This document shows, one piece after another, positions 34,114 through 43,888 of a stretch of 64,000 nucleotides of DNA (its first letter is position 1; each line of letters opens with the position of its first letter). This stretch comes from an uncultured Collinsella sp. (GTDB lineage Bacteria > Actinomycetota > Coriobacteriia > Coriobacteriales > Coriobacteriaceae): assembly GCA_959606065.1 (NCBI GenBank), contig CAUHHV010000003.1:42127-106126 (forward strand). Direction: 5' to 3'. A program made the position numbers and the translations under genes. The notes under the pieces are model-generated. The model was not told where the DNA came from. It saw only the letters and a program-made list of their open reading frames with translations, and ran no database searches.

Positions 34114-37100
34114 TTAAGCGAAGTAGGCCACGCCGCTCTCAAAGATCGGCATGAACTTATCGCCGGGGACATGCTCGGGCACGTTGCGGTACAGGTTGTC
34201 GCCGCGACGCTCGGCATGGCCCATCTTGCCCAGGACGCGGCCGTCGGGGCTCGTGATGCCCTCGATGGCGAGTGCGGAGCCGTTGGGGTTGACGGAGAGA
34301 TCCATGCTGGGCTTGCCGTTCTCGCCCACGTACTGCGTGGCGACCTGGCCGTTGGCGATCAGCTGGGCGAGCACTTCGTCATTGGCGACAAAGCGGCCCT
34401 CGCCGTGGCTGATGGCGACGGTGTAGGGGTCGTCCAGGCTGCACTGCGACAGCCACGGGGACAAGTTGGACGAGATGCGGGTGCGCACCAGACGGCTCTG
34501 GTGGCGACCGATGGTGTTGAACGTCAACGTGGGCGCATCGGGCGTGGCGTCGACGATGTCGCCGTAGGGCACCAGGCCGAGCTTGATCAGGGCCTGGAAG
34601 CCGTTGCAGATGCCCAGCATCAGGCCATCGCGGGCCTTGAGCAGGTCGCGGACTGCCTCGGTGACCTCGGGAGCGCGGAAGAACGCCGTGATGAACTTGG
34701 CGGAGCCATCGGGCTCGTCGCCGCCCGAGAAGCCGCCGGGGATCATAACGATTTGGCTTGCACGGATGCGGCGGGCAAGCTCGTGGGTGCTCTCGGCGAC
34801 GGCCTCGGGCGTGAGGTTGTTGATCACGAAGGTGTCGGCCTCGGCACCGGCGGCACGGAAGGCGCGGGCGCTGTCGTACTCGCAGTTGTTGCCGGGGAAC
34901 ACGGGGATGATCACGCGCGGGCGGGCGATCTTGGCGCCGCCGTACACGTGGATATCCTTGGCGCGGAAGTCGATGGTCTCGACCTCGGGGGTCTCGCCGG
35001 CGCTGCGGTAGGTGAAGACGCCCTCGATGCCGCTCTCCCAGGCCTCCTGGAGCTCGGAGAGCTCGATGACTTCGGAACCGGTGTCGATGACATAGCCCTC
35101 GACGGTGGTGCCCAGGGGCTCGACGACAACGCCGTCGGCGACCTCGGGCAGCTCGGCATCCTCGGCGAGCTCGACAATAAAGCTGCCGTAGAGCGGGGTG
35201 AAGAGGCTCTCCACGTCTACATCCTCGGCAAGCTCGATACCGATCTGGTTACCGACGCACATCTTAAAGAGGCTCTCGGCGCCGCAGCCGTAGCCGGGCG
35301 TGGAGATGGCCAGGGCGTTGCCGGTAGCAGTGAGCGCCTCGACGGCGTCAAACGCGGCGAGCAGCTGCTGAGCATCGGGGCGGTAGTCCTCGCCATAGGT
35401 GGCGGGGGCGATGCGGACGACGCGGTGCGTGAGGCCCTTGAACTCGGGCGAGACGGCGCGGGCGGCCTTGCCCACGGCGACGGCGAAGCTGATCAGGGTC
35501 GGCGGAACGTTGAGCTCGCCGGCCTCGTCCTCAAACGAACCGCTCATGGAGTCCTTGCCGCCGATGGCGCCGGCACCCAGGTCGACCTGGGCCATAAGGG
35601 CACCCAGGACGGCAGCCATGGGCTTGCCCCAGCGCTCGGCCTCGGTGCGCAGGCGCTCGAAGTACTCCTGGAAGGAGAGGTAGGTGCGCTTGTGCTCAAA
35701 GCCGGCGGCAACGAGCTTGGCGATGGACTCGACCACGGACAGGTAGGCGCCCGCAAACTGGTCGGCCTCCATCAGATAGGGGTTGAAGCCCCATGCCATG
35801 GCGCTCGCCGTGGTGGTCTCGCCGTCCACGGGGAACTTGGCGACCATGGCCGAGCTTGGGGTGAGCTGCGTCTTGCCGCCAAAGGGCATGAGCACGGTCG
35901 CGGCGCCGATGGTGGAGTCGAAGCGCTCGGAAAGGCCCTTGTTAGAAGCGACGTTGAGGTCGGTGACAAGCGAGGTCATGCGCTCGGCGAGCGTGGTACC
36001 GGCCCAGCTGGGCTGCCACACACTGCGGGCGCAGACGTGGGCGACCTGGTGCTTGGGCGCACCGTTGGAGTTGAGGAACTCGCGGGACAGATCGACGATG
36101 GCGACGCCGTTCCAGGCCATGCGCATGCGCGGCTCGGCGGTAACCTCGGCGATAACGGTCGCCTCCAGGTTCTCCTCGGCGGCGTAGCCCATGAACTCCT
36201 CGACGTCACCGTCGGCGACGGCGCAGGCCATGCGCTCCTGGGATTCAGAGATGGCGAGCTCGGTGCCGTCAAGACCGTCGTACTTCTTGGTCACGGTATC
36301 AAGGTCGACATACAGGCCGTCGGCAAGCTCGCCTACGGCGACCGAGACACCGCCGGCGCCAAAGTCGTTGCAGCGCTTGATCAGACGGCAGGCATCGCCG
36401 CGGCGGAACAGGCGCTGCAGCTTGCGCTCGACCGGGGCGTTGCCCTTCTGGACCTCGGCGCCCGAGGTCTCGATGGACTCGGTGTTCTGGGTCTTGGATG
36501 AGCCGGTGGCACCGCCGATGCCGTCACGGCCGGTGCGGCCGCCCAGCAGGATGATTTTGTCGGTGGGGGCGGGGCACTCGCGACGCACGTGGTTTGCCGG
36601 GGTAGCGCCCACGACGGCGCCGACCTCCATGCGCTTGGCCACGTAGCCGGGGTGATAGAGTTCGTTGACCTGACCGGTGGCAAGGCCGATCTGGTTGCCG
36701 TAGCTGGAGTAGCCGGCGGCAGCAGTGGTCACGAGTTTGCGCTGCGGCAGCTTGCCCTCGAGCGTCTCGGACACGGGGACGGTGGGGTCGCCGGCGCCGG
36801 TGACACGCATGGCCTGGTACACGTAGCTGCGGCCCGACAGCGGGTCGCGGATGGCACCGCCCACGCAGGTGGCGGCACCGCCGAAGGGCTCGATCTCGGT
36901 CGGGTGGTTGTGGGTCTCGTTCTTAAAGAGGAACAGCCAGTCCTGGTCCTCGCCGTCGACATCGACCTTCACCTTGACGGTGCAGGCGTTGATCTCCTCG
37001 GACTCGTCGACATCGGTCATGACGCCGGTCTTCTTAAGGTACTTGGCGCCGATGGTGCCCATGTCCATGAGGCAGACGGGCTTGGCGTCGCGACCGAGCT

Positions 37101-37860
37101 CGTGGCGCATTTCCATGTAGCGGTCGAAGGCCTGCTGCACCACGGCGTCGTCGATCGTCACGTCGTCCAGGACGGTGCCGAAGGTGGTGTGGCGGCAGTG
37201 ATCGGACCAGTAGGTGTCGATCACGCGAATCTCGGTGATGGTGGGGTCGCGATCCTCATCGCGGAAGTACTGCTGGCAGAAGGCGATGTCCGCCTCGTCC
37301 ATGGCAAGACCGCGCTCGGAGATAAAGGCGGCAAGGCCGGCCTCGTCGAGCTCGCGGAAGCCGTCGAGCACCTCGACGGGCGCAGGCTCGGGGGTCTCCA
37401 TGTACAGTGTCTTGGGCAGGTCGAGCGAGGCGATGCGCGCCTCGACGGGGTTCACCACGTAGTGCTTGATGGCCTCGACGGCGGCTTCGTCCAGAGTGCC
37501 CGAGATCATATAGACCTTGGCGGAGCGCACGGCAGGGCGCTCGCCCTGGCTGATGAGCTGCACGCACTCGCTGGCGGAGTCGGCGCGCTGGTCAAACTGG
37601 CCAGGCAGGAATTCGACGGCAAAGACGGCGCCATCGCTTGCGGGGAGCTCGTCGTAGGTCACATCGACCTGGGGCTCGCTAAAGACGGTCGGCACGCAGG
37701 AGCGGAAAAGCTCCTCGTCGATGCCCTCGACGTCGTAGCGGTTGATGATCCTCAGGGCCTCGATGCCCTTGATGCCGAGAATTTCGGTCAGCTCGCCCTT
37801 GAGCTGCTGAGCCTCGACGTCGAACCCGGGTTTCTTCTCCACGTAGATACGAGAGACCAT
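34114..37860 (-). CDS. purL: Phosphoribosylformylglycinamidine synthase, single-chain
   Basis: A 1248-residue FGAM synthase, the fourth step of purine synthesis, converting FGAR to FGAM with ATP and glutamine. The N-terminal synthetase half includes RDPTITEIRVIDTYWSDHCRHTTF and FLFKNETHNHPTEIEPFGGA. The C-terminal 250 residues are a glutamine amidotransferase domain: PVFPGNNCEYDSARA, IPGGFSGGDEPDG and GICNGFQ with catalytic C1085. The single-chain form with this motif layout matches the clostridial-type PurL. The start at 37860 has AGGCAGGA upstream; the frame is open to 37968 without one. No other pur gene is in the window. Confidence 0.95.
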   Translation of the reverse strand: MVSRIYVEKKPGFDVEAQQLKGELTEILGIKGIEALRIINRYDVEGIDEELFRSCVPTVFSEPQVDVTYDELPASDGAVFAVEFLPGQFDQRADSASECVQLISQGERPAVRSAKVYMISGTLDEAAVEAIKHYVVNPVEARIASLDLPKTLYMETPEPAPVEVLDGFRELDEAGLAAFISERGLAMDEADIAFCQQYFRDEDRDPTITEIRVIDTYWSDHCRHTTFGTVLDDVTIDDAVVQQAFDRYMEMRHELGRDAKPVCLMDMGTIGAKYLKKTGVMTDVDESEEINACTVKVKVDVDGEDQDWLFLFKNETHNHPTEIEPFGGAATCVGGAIRDPLSGRSYVYQAMRVTGAGDPTVPVSETLEGKLPQRKLVTTAAAGYSSYGNQIGLATGQVNELYHPGYVAKRMEVGAVVGATPANHVRRECPAPTDKIILLGGRTGRDGIGGATGSSKTQNTESIETSGAEVQKGNAPVERKLQRLFRRGDACRLIKRCNDFGAGGVSVAVGELADGLYVDLDTVTKKYDGLDGTELAISESQERMACAVADGDVEEFMGYAAEENLEATVIAEVTAEPRMRMAWNGVAIVDLSREFLNSNGAPKHQVAHVCARSVWQPSWAGTTLAERMTSLVTDLNVASNKGLSERFDSTIGAATVLMPFGGKTQLTPSSAMVAKFPVDGETTTASAMAWGFNPYLMEADQFAGAYLSVVESIAKLVAAGFEHKRTYLSFQEYFERLRTEAERWGKPMAAVLGALMAQVDLGAGAIGGKDSMSGSFEDEAGELNVPPTLISFAVAVGKAARAVSPEFKGLTHRVVRIAPATYGEDYRPDAQQLLAAFDAVEALTATGNALAISTPGYGCGAESLFKMCVGNQIGIELAEDVDVESLFTPLYGSFIVELAEDAELPEVADGVVVEPLGTTVEGYVIDTGSEVIELSELQEAWESGIEGVFTYRSAGETPEVETIDFRAKDIHVYGGAKIARPRVIIPVFPGNNCEYDSARAFRAAGAEADTFVINNLTPEAVAESTHELARRIRASQIVMIPGGFSGGDEPDGSAKFITAFFRAPEVTEAVRDLLKARDGLMLGICNGFQALIKLGLVPYGDIVDATPDAPTLTFNTIGRHQSRLVRTRISSNLSPWLSQCSLDDPYTVAISHGEGRFVANDEVLAQLIANGQVATQYVGENGKPSMDLSVNPNGSALAIEGITSPDGRVLGKMGHAERRGDNLYRNVPEHVPGDKFMPIFESGVAYFA

Positions 37861-38044
37861 TGGTTCCTGCCTTCCTGATCGGTTGGGCGTACGGTACGGT
37901 ATGCGGCAGCGGTCGGTTTGCGGGGTCTGCCCTGCGGTCGCCTTGAGCCACATGTTTGTAAACCTCACTATGATACGACAGCTCGCGGCGCGTTGAGGAC
38001 GGCGAGGGTGCTACAGTGAAGCGCAAACAAGAGAAAGGCATCAC

Positions 38045-39607
38045 ATGGCATTCGTTTCGCTCGCCATTATCGCACTCGTGGCCTTTGCGAGTCCTTTTAT
38101 CGCCTCGGCGATTCCTGGAAAACCCGTTCCCGAGACGGTCTTTTTGCTCGTGCTCGGCGCGGTACTGGGGCCCCATATGCTCGGCGTCATCCATGTAGAT
38201 GCCGAGGTCTCGCTGGTGTCCGAGCTCGGTCTGGCCTTTTTGTTCCTGCTTGCCGGCTTTGAGATCGACCCCAAGAGCATCACGGGTGTCGAGGGGCGCT
38301 ACGGTTTGGCGACGTGGGTCGTCACGTTTGGTATCGCCTGGCTCGCCGTGCGCTTTACCCCGTGGTTCTCGGTCAGCCATTTCGACGGTATCGCCGTGAC
38401 GCTTGCCCTCACTTCGACGGCGCTCGGCACGCTCGTGCCCATCATGCGTGAGCGTTCGCTCACCGGCACACGCGTGGGCGACTCGATTCTCGCGTATGGC
38501 ACCTGGGGCGAACTTGGGCCCGTGCTTGCTATGTCGGTGCTGCTGTCTGCCCGCACTGGCATTCAAACGCTTGTAATCCTTGGCTTGTTTGCGGCGGTTT
38601 GCGTGTTGCTGGCCGTGGTCCCTAGCCGCTCCAAGCGCGTCGGCAGCCGCTTCTTTGCGTTTGTCGAGGAACGTGCCGATACCACGTCGCAGACCTTCGT
38701 GCGCCTGACGGTGCTCATCCTGGTCACGCTCGTGGCGTTCTCGGCCGTCTTTGATCTCGACATCGTGTTGGGTTCTTTTGCCGCCGGCTTTGTCCTGCGC
38801 TATATCATCCCCGAGGGCAACCATACGCTCGAGACCAAGCTCGACGGCCTGGCCTACGGCTTTTTGATTCCGGTGTTCTTTACCGTATCGGGCGCAAAGA
38901 TCGACCTGACGGCCGTGGCGTCGCGCCCGGGCTTGCTCGCGGGCTTTATCGTGGCGTTGTTGATTATTCGTGCCGTGCCCATTCTTATCTCTATGAGCAT
39001 TTGTCCTGCGACGCGCGATGTCTCGGCGTATGGCCGCATCACCGTGGCGCTCTACTGCACCACGGCGCTGCCGATCATCGTTGCCGTGACGAGCGTTGCC
39101 GTCAACGCGGGTGCGCTGTCGCAAGACATCGCGTCGGTTATGGTTGCCGCCGGCGCCATCACGGTGTTCTTGATGCCATTGCTCGCGCAGCTCTTCTACC
39201 GCGTGGTCGACGCCGCACCGGTCGCCGCCGTGGCAGAGGTTGCCGAGCATCCATCCGATGCGCTCGACATCTTGCGCGCCCACCACGACCTAGCGAGCTT
39301 GCTCGCGCGCGAGCACGAGCTGCTGACCTCGCATGGCCATGGTCGCGTATTCGAGGGCCTGCCTACGCTCGATACGATTGCCGAGCGTCTTTCCGCCGAG
39401 GCAGCGAGCGGCCACATCGATGCCCGCATCGTGGACGCGGCGCACCTGCTTGCCGATAAGACCTATGGAGACGAGGTCGACCCGTCCGAGCTGACTCCGC
39501 GTGAGCGCCGCCGCCTGGAGCGCGCCAAGCTCGCTGTGCGCGAATACCGCCGCCGCATGCTGGAGCTCTATGCGCGCGAAGAAGCCGAAGACGACGACGG
39601 TAAGTAG
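38045..39607 (+). CDS. Kef-type cation:proton antiporter
   Basis: A 520-residue protein of the monovalent cation:proton antiporter-2 (KefB/NhaP-like) family. Eleven to twelve membrane segments span about residues 1-385, with VFLLVLGAVLGPHMLG, FLFLLAGFEIDP and TSTALGTLVPIM. A hydrophilic C-terminal tail of about 120 residues is helical and charged and lacks a recognisable TrkA-N domain. GAGAAAGGC lies upstream of the ATG. A tandem array of hairpins and a terminator follow. The ion (potassium or sodium) is not determined. Confidence 0.85.
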   Translation: MAFVSLAIIALVAFASPFIASAIPGKPVPETVFLLVLGAVLGPHMLGVIHVDAEVSLVSELGLAFLFLLAGFEIDPKSITGVEGRYGLATWVVTFGIAWLAVRFTPWFSVSHFDGIAVTLALTSTALGTLVPIMRERSLTGTRVGDSILAYGTWGELGPVLAMSVLLSARTGIQTLVILGLFAAVCVLLAVVPSRSKRVGSRFFAFVEERADTTSQTFVRLTVLILVTLVAFSAVFDLDIVLGSFAAGFVLRYIIPEGNHTLETKLDGLAYGFLIPVFFTVSGAKIDLTAVASRPGLLAGFIVALLIIRAVPILISMSICPATRDVSAYGRITVALYCTTALPIIVAVTSVAVNAGALSQDIASVMVAAGAITVFLMPLLAQLFYRVVDAAPVAAVAEVAEHPSDALDILRAHHDLASLLAREHELLTSHGHGRVFEGLPTLDTIAERLSAEAASGHIDARIVDAAHLLADKTYGDEVDPSELTPRERRRLERAKLAVREYRRRMLELYAREEAEDDDGK

Positions 39608-39622
39608 TCGATACTTTCTCGG

Positions 39623-39793
39623 GGAAGCCGCGTCCCGCTTTGAAGGCTCGGAACGGGATGTGGTTTCCGAAACGGGGGCCGTTGGGAAGCTGTGTCCCGG
39701 AATGGGCGCTCAGAGTGGGATGCAGTTTCCGCAAGGAGGTCCTGGGGGAAACCGTGCCCCGTTCTGATCCGAAATACTGGGACATAGTTTCCC
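39623..39793. repeat. Tandem array of three related hairpins
   Basis: Three imperfect palindromes lie at 39623-39668, 39684-39730 and 39746-39793, so they start 61 and 62 bases apart. Each has a left arm like GGGAAGCTGTGTCCC and a right arm like GGGATGCAGTTTCC, with a loop of about 16-19 unrelated bases. The arms keep pairing through compensating changes (for example ACCGTG opposite CATAGT). No reading frame is evident. Confidence 0.75.
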
Positions 39794-39807
39794 TTTCATA
39801 ACAGGAG

Positions 39808-39850
39808 AAGGCGCGCTGTCTGCAGTTGATTCAGACGGCGCGCCTTTTTG
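39808..39850 (+). terminator. Terminator after the antiporter gene
   Basis: AAGGCGCGC (39808-39816) pairs with GCGCGCCTT (39838-39846), extended inside by GTCTG/CAGAC. A T run follows. Confidence 0.8.
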
Positions 39851-39891
39851 GTTGAGCTATGTTGAAGCTTGAAGCCAAAGCTTGTGGCTCC

Positions 39892-40641
39892 TTAGGAGCG
39901 GGCGGCTCCGTCGACGGGGAGCACGGCGCCCGTGACGTAGGAGGACATGTCGCTCGCCAGGAAAACAAAGGCGTTGGCGACATCCTCGGGCTCGCCCATG
40001 CGACCCAGCGGAATGGTGGCGATGATGGGCTTGATGACCTCTTCGGGCAGGTTGGCGACCATGTCGGTCTTAGTCACGCCGGGGGCGACGGCGTTGACGC
40101 GGATGCCCATGGGAGCGAGCTCGCGCGAGAGCGACTGGACCATACCGTTGACGGCAAACTTGGACGTGGGGTAACCGACGCCGGAGGGCTGGCCGTACTT
40201 GGCGACCATCGAGCTTGTGGTAGTGATGGTGCCGCCGTGGCCGGCCTCGGTCATGATCTTGGCGGCAGCCTGGTGGCCATTAAAGACGGCGACGACGTTA
40301 AGGTCCATGACCTTTGCGAACTCCTCGGCCGTGTAGTCCAAGAGGGGTGAACGCTGGGAGATACCGGCATTGTTGACGACCGTGTCCAAGCCGCCCATGT
40401 CGGCTGCAGTCTGCGTAAAGGCCTCAGTCACGGCCTCGAGCGAGGTGAGATCGCAGGAGCGACCCCAGACCTTGGCGTCGGGATAGGCGGCTGTCAGCTT
40501 CTCAACGGCCGTGTCGGCAGTCTCTTGGCGCGAGCCAAAGACGGTGACGGCAGCGCCTTCCTCGATAAAACGGCAGGCGATGGCATAGCCGATACCGCGT
40601 GTGCCTCCGGTGATGATTGCTTTCTTGCCCTCGAGCAACAT
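39892..40641 (-). CDS. Short-chain dehydrogenase/reductase (FabG-like)
   Basis: A 249-residue SDR enzyme that uses NAD(P)H to reduce or oxidise a carbonyl/alcohol. The cofactor loop is TGGTRGIG (about residues 11-18). The NNAG motif, the catalytic serine in TTSSMVAKYG, and the catalytic YPTSK (about 158-162) are all intact. The C-terminus SSYVTGAVLPVDGAA is the usual SDR end. AGAGGAAGC precedes the ATG. It resembles 3-oxoacyl-ACP reductase but lies outside any fatty-acid cluster, so a sugar alcohol or steroid substrate is equally possible. The gene looks monocistronic. Confidence 0.88.
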   Translation of the reverse strand: MLLEGKKAIITGGTRGIGYAIACRFIEEGAAVTVFGSRQETADTAVEKLTAAYPDAKVWGRSCDLTSLEAVTEAFTQTAADMGGLDTVVNNAGISQRSPLLDYTAEEFAKVMDLNVVAVFNGHQAAAKIMTEAGHGGTITTTSSMVAKYGQPSGVGYPTSKFAVNGMVQSLSRELAPMGIRVNAVAPGVTKTDMVANLPEEVIKPIIATIPLGRMGEPEDVANAFVFLASDMSSYVTGAVLPVDGAARS

Positions 40642-40790
40642 GGTGCTTCCTCTCATCGCGGGCGGACATTCGCAACACAGCGTAGCCGTAACCGGAATCG
40701 GCCGTGTTTGCATATCGGTGAACGGTAGCCCGCGTTACCGATGAGCGGCTCGCGCAAATGTGCTCTGCCGTTGTGCTTAGGGCAGGTGAC

Positions 40791-40824
40791 AAAAGGGCTC
40801 CCGTCCCACATCGGACGGGAGCCC
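40791..40824 (-). terminator. Terminator of the homoserine dehydrogenase gene
   Basis: GGGCTCCCGTCC (40795-40806) pairs perfectly with GGACGGGAGCCC (40813-40824). On the minus strand TTTT follows the stem. Confidence 0.85.
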
Positions 40825-40855
40825 TCAAGGCGCGTATTGCTAGGCGAGCGTTGGG

Positions 40856-42199
40856 CTAGTTCGCCATGACGCCTTCGGTCCAAGCTTCAACGTCCTCGAT
40901 GCGCAGGACGTTGGCGACCTCGGCCACGCAGTCGACGCTGGCAAGCTCGGCGGCGGCAGCCTGGACGTCCTTCTCGAGCGCGCGGTGCGTTAGGAAGATG
41001 ACCGAGCAGGCATCGCTGACGCCCGATTTGCCGTCCTCGACCTGGTTGATGAGCGAGATCGAGATGTTGTGCTTGGCAAAGATGTCGACCGTCTCGGACA
41101 GGGCGCCCACGCGGTCGGCGACTTTCAGGCGCACATAGTACTTGGTCTGGAGCTCGTCCATGGGCTTAAAGGCGAGGTTGTGACCATAGGGCTCAATCTC
41201 GGGCAGCGGAGCAACGCCGCGGCTGATCTGCTCGGAGAGCGACAGGATGTCGCCCACGACGGCACTCGCGGTGGGGAAGGAGCCTGCGCCGGCACCGTAG
41301 AACATGGTCTCGCCCACGGCGTCGCCTACCACGTAGACAGCGTTCATGGCGCCGTTGACCTTGGCGAGCATGTGGTCGGCGGGGATCAGCGTGGGATGCA
41401 CGCGGACGTCGACGCCGGCGTCGGTGTTGCGTGCGATGCCCAGCAGCTTGATGGTGTAGCCGAGCTCGCGGGCCTGGGCGATGTCCTCGGCGCCGATGGT
41501 ACGGATACCCTGCTGGTAGACATCGTCGGTGGTCACGCGGGTGCCAAAGCCGATGGAAGCGAGGATTGCCGTCTTGCTGGCGGCGTCGAAGCCGTCGACG
41601 TCGGCGGACGGGTCGGCCTCGGCATAGCCCTTAGCCTGGGCGTCGGCGAGCACGTCAGCGTAATCGGCGCCCTCGGCGTCCATGCGCGACAGGATGTAGT
41701 TGGTGGTGCCGTTGAGGATGCCGGCGATGGTCAGGATCTTGTTACCCACCAGGTCGTGCTCGAGCGTGCTGACAATGGGGATGCCGCCACCGCAGCTGGC
41801 CTCGCACTTAATCTGCACGCCGCACGCACGTGCCTTCTCGGCAAGCGTCTCGACATGGCGGCCCAGCAGGGCCTTGTTGGCGGAGACGACATGCTTGCCG
41901 TTCTCGAAGGCAGTGGTGAAGATCTCGGTTGCGGGATGCTCGCCGCCAATCAGCTCGACGACGATGTCGACGGCGGGGTCGGTGACGACATCGTGCCAGT
42001 CGCTCGTAAAGGCCTCGCGCTCAATGCCTGCCGCCTCGGCCTGCTCCCAAGCAAGCGCGCAGGCGCGGGTCAGCTTAAGGTCGATGCCGTAGGCTGCCAG
42101 GTACTCATCGTGGTGGCTCTTGATCAGACGGGCCACGCCGCCGCCGACGGTTCCCAGACCGATCAGACCGACGTTCACGGTGCGCAGGGGTTCGCTCAT
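40856..42199 (-). CDS. hom: Homoserine dehydrogenase
   Basis: A 447-residue homoserine dehydrogenase, which reduces aspartate semialdehyde to homoserine on the way to threonine and methionine. The cofactor motif is GLIGLGTVGGGVARLI (about residues 11-26). The catalytic domain holds GILNGTTNYILS and AEADPSADVDGFDAASK. The C-terminal 80 residues (YYVRLKVADRVGALSETVDIF and onward) form an ACT domain, as in the feedback-controlled Gram-positive enzyme. GAAGGAGTT precedes the ATG. It is divergent from the ABC transporter operon. Confidence 0.94.
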   Translation of the reverse strand: MSEPLRTVNVGLIGLGTVGGGVARLIKSHHDEYLAAYGIDLKLTRACALAWEQAEAAGIEREAFTSDWHDVVTDPAVDIVVELIGGEHPATEIFTTAFENGKHVVSANKALLGRHVETLAEKARACGVQIKCEASCGGGIPIVSTLEHDLVGNKILTIAGILNGTTNYILSRMDAEGADYADVLADAQAKGYAEADPSADVDGFDAASKTAILASIGFGTRVTTDDVYQQGIRTIGAEDIAQARELGYTIKLLGIARNTDAGVDVRVHPTLIPADHMLAKVNGAMNAVYVVGDAVGETMFYGAGAGSFPTASAVVGDILSLSEQISRGVAPLPEIEPYGHNLAFKPMDELQTKYYVRLKVADRVGALSETVDIFAKHNISISLINQVEDGKSGVSDACSVIFLTHRALEKDVQAAAAELASVDCVAEVANVLRIEDVEAWTEGVMAN

Positions 42200-42451
42200 A
42201 GATAACTCCTTCGTGCATCTTATGGATGGATAAACCGCTTAAAGGTTGAGTGCATTCTAGCGTGAACCGGGGGCGCGTGCTCGCCAGGCAACAGGAGCCG
42301 CACAAAACGGCACCCCCGAAACGCTGCGGAAACATTGGAAACACGCTCGCTACAAACGGACTTCCGTAACAAACTGTCAACGTTTGCGCCATAAGGTTTG
42401 CCCTGTACCGCAAGACGGCCGCACCGCGGCCAGCGAAAAAAGGGGGACACC

Positions 42452-43618
42452 ATGTTCAACATCAACAGCACGCTCAGCCGTAGGAACTTTCTCGCCGGCG
42501 CTGCGGCGCTCGGCAGCACCGCAGCACTCGCTGGTTGCTCGTCGGGTGGCTCGGACGGCGGCACCGCCGATGACGGCAAGACCTTCAAGATCGGTGTCAT
42601 CGGCCCTCTGACCGGCGCCGCGGCAACCTATGGCGTTTCGGCCGAGAAGGGTGCCAAGCTTGCCGCCAAGGATTTCTCGACCAAGGACCTCAAACTCTCG
42701 CTTAAGTCCGAGGATGACGTCGCCGACGGCGAGAAGGCTATCAACGCCTTCAATACCCTGTGCGACTGGGGCATGCAGGCGCTCGTCGGCCCCGTCACGA
42801 CTGGTGCCGCCGTCGCTGTCTCGGGCGAGATCGCCGACGATATGCTCATGGTCACGCCTTCGGCCTCGTCGCTCGACGTGACCAAGGATAAGACAACGGT
42901 CTTTCAGGTTTGCTTCACCGATCCCACCATGGGTGCCAGCGCCGCGAAGTTCTTGGCCGAGAAGTATGCAGACGCCAAGATCGCCCTGTTCTACAACTCC
43001 GGCGATACGTACAGCTCGGGTGTTGCCGATGCCTTTGCCGAGCAGGCCAAGGAGTCCAAACTTGATATCGTCGATACCGAGACCTTTAAGGACGACTCCT
43101 CCACGAGCTTTACCAACCAGCTCACCAAGGCCAAGGAGGCCGGCGCCACGCTCATCTTTGCGCCGATCTACTACACGCCGGCGTCCGTTTTGCTCAAGAA
43201 CGCCAAGGACATGGGATACGACATGACCCTCATGGGTACCGACGGCATGGACGGCCTGCTCTCCGTTGAGGGCTTCGACACCTCCCTTGCCGAGGGCGTG
43301 CTGCTCATGACCCCGTTCTCTGCCGACGATGAGAAGAACGCCGACTTCGTCAAGGCATATAAGGACGCCTACGACGAGACGCCTAACCAGTTTGCCGCCG
43401 ATGCCTATGACTGCGTCCATGCGATTGTCGAGGCTATCGATAAGGCAGACATCGACATCACGGCCGACGGCGCCGACATTGCCGGCGATCTTGCCAAGGC
43501 CATGCGCAAGATCAAGATCGAGGGCCTGACGGGCGAGCTCACGTGGAACGACGAGGGCCAAGTCGAGAAGCCCGCCACAGCCTATGTGATCCAGGACGGC
43601 AAGTACATCGCCGCCTAA
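42452..43618 (+). CDS. ABC transporter substrate-binding lipoprotein 1 (branched-chain amino acid type)
   Basis: A 388-residue type I periplasmic-binding-fold protein of the LivJ family. The signal has twin arginines (LSRRNFLAGAAALGS) and a lipobox, LAGC, so export may be by Tat and the mature protein is a lipoprotein. The mature part opens with FKIGVIGPLTGAAATYG; IYYTPASVLLKNAKDMGYD is conserved in the middle. AGGGGGAC precedes the ATG. It is a close paralogue of the binding protein that follows and feeds livHMGF. The actual ligand could be leucine, isoleucine, valine or another amino acid. Confidence 0.9.
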   Translation: MFNINSTLSRRNFLAGAAALGSTAALAGCSSGGSDGGTADDGKTFKIGVIGPLTGAAATYGVSAEKGAKLAAKDFSTKDLKLSLKSEDDVADGEKAINAFNTLCDWGMQALVGPVTTGAAVAVSGEIADDMLMVTPSASSLDVTKDKTTVFQVCFTDPTMGASAAKFLAEKYADAKIALFYNSGDTYSSGVADAFAEQAKESKLDIVDTETFKDDSSTSFTNQLTKAKEAGATLIFAPIYYTPASVLLKNAKDMGYDMTLMGTDGMDGLLSVEGFDTSLAEGVLLMTPFSADDEKNADFVKAYKDAYDETPNQFAADAYDCVHAIVEAIDKADIDITADGADIAGDLAKAMRKIKIEGLTGELTWNDEGQVEKPATAYVIQDGKYIAA

Positions 43619-43888
43619 GTGCGCAAAAGTGCGACCGGTGAGGCCGTTTTATTCAGGGCAGGGACGCTTGTAACGGAATGGAAACATTACTTTCACACAA
43701 TAAAGTGGCTAAACTGCATAAACCAATAGAAATACGCATAATTATGGATAAACGGACAAAACAAAAGAAAAGTTGAAATAATCGCCACTTTTCTCAACTA
43801 AAGCGTCTACTATTTTGCGAACGCCGAACACGGCGAAGGATGGCCTGTTGGGTAACCGAAACCCGACGAGATTTGAGAGGAGAGCCGC
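43619..43888. other. AT-rich gap between tandem binding-protein genes
   Basis: Bases about 43680-43815 are clearly richer in A/T than the neighbours, unlike the rest of the window. They hold AGTTGA/TCAACT and other short inverted repeats. This suggests that the second binding-protein gene has its own promoter and operators. I can place no box with confidence. Confidence 0.4.

Noticed and set aside
33616..36501. 961-residue open frame on the plus strand inside purL
   Set aside because: It is antisense to the well-supported purL gene; its glycine/alanine/valine-rich sequence mirrors GC-rich codons and has no domain or ribosome site.
37679..39286. 535-residue minus-strand frame across the antiporter gene
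   Set aside because: It is antisense to a membrane transporter and has a compositionally biased, motif-free sequence that crosses into purL.
39623..39793. CRISPR array
   Set aside because: Only three units; each is itself a palindrome with variable centre, not a fixed repeat with unique spacers, and no cas gene is nearby.
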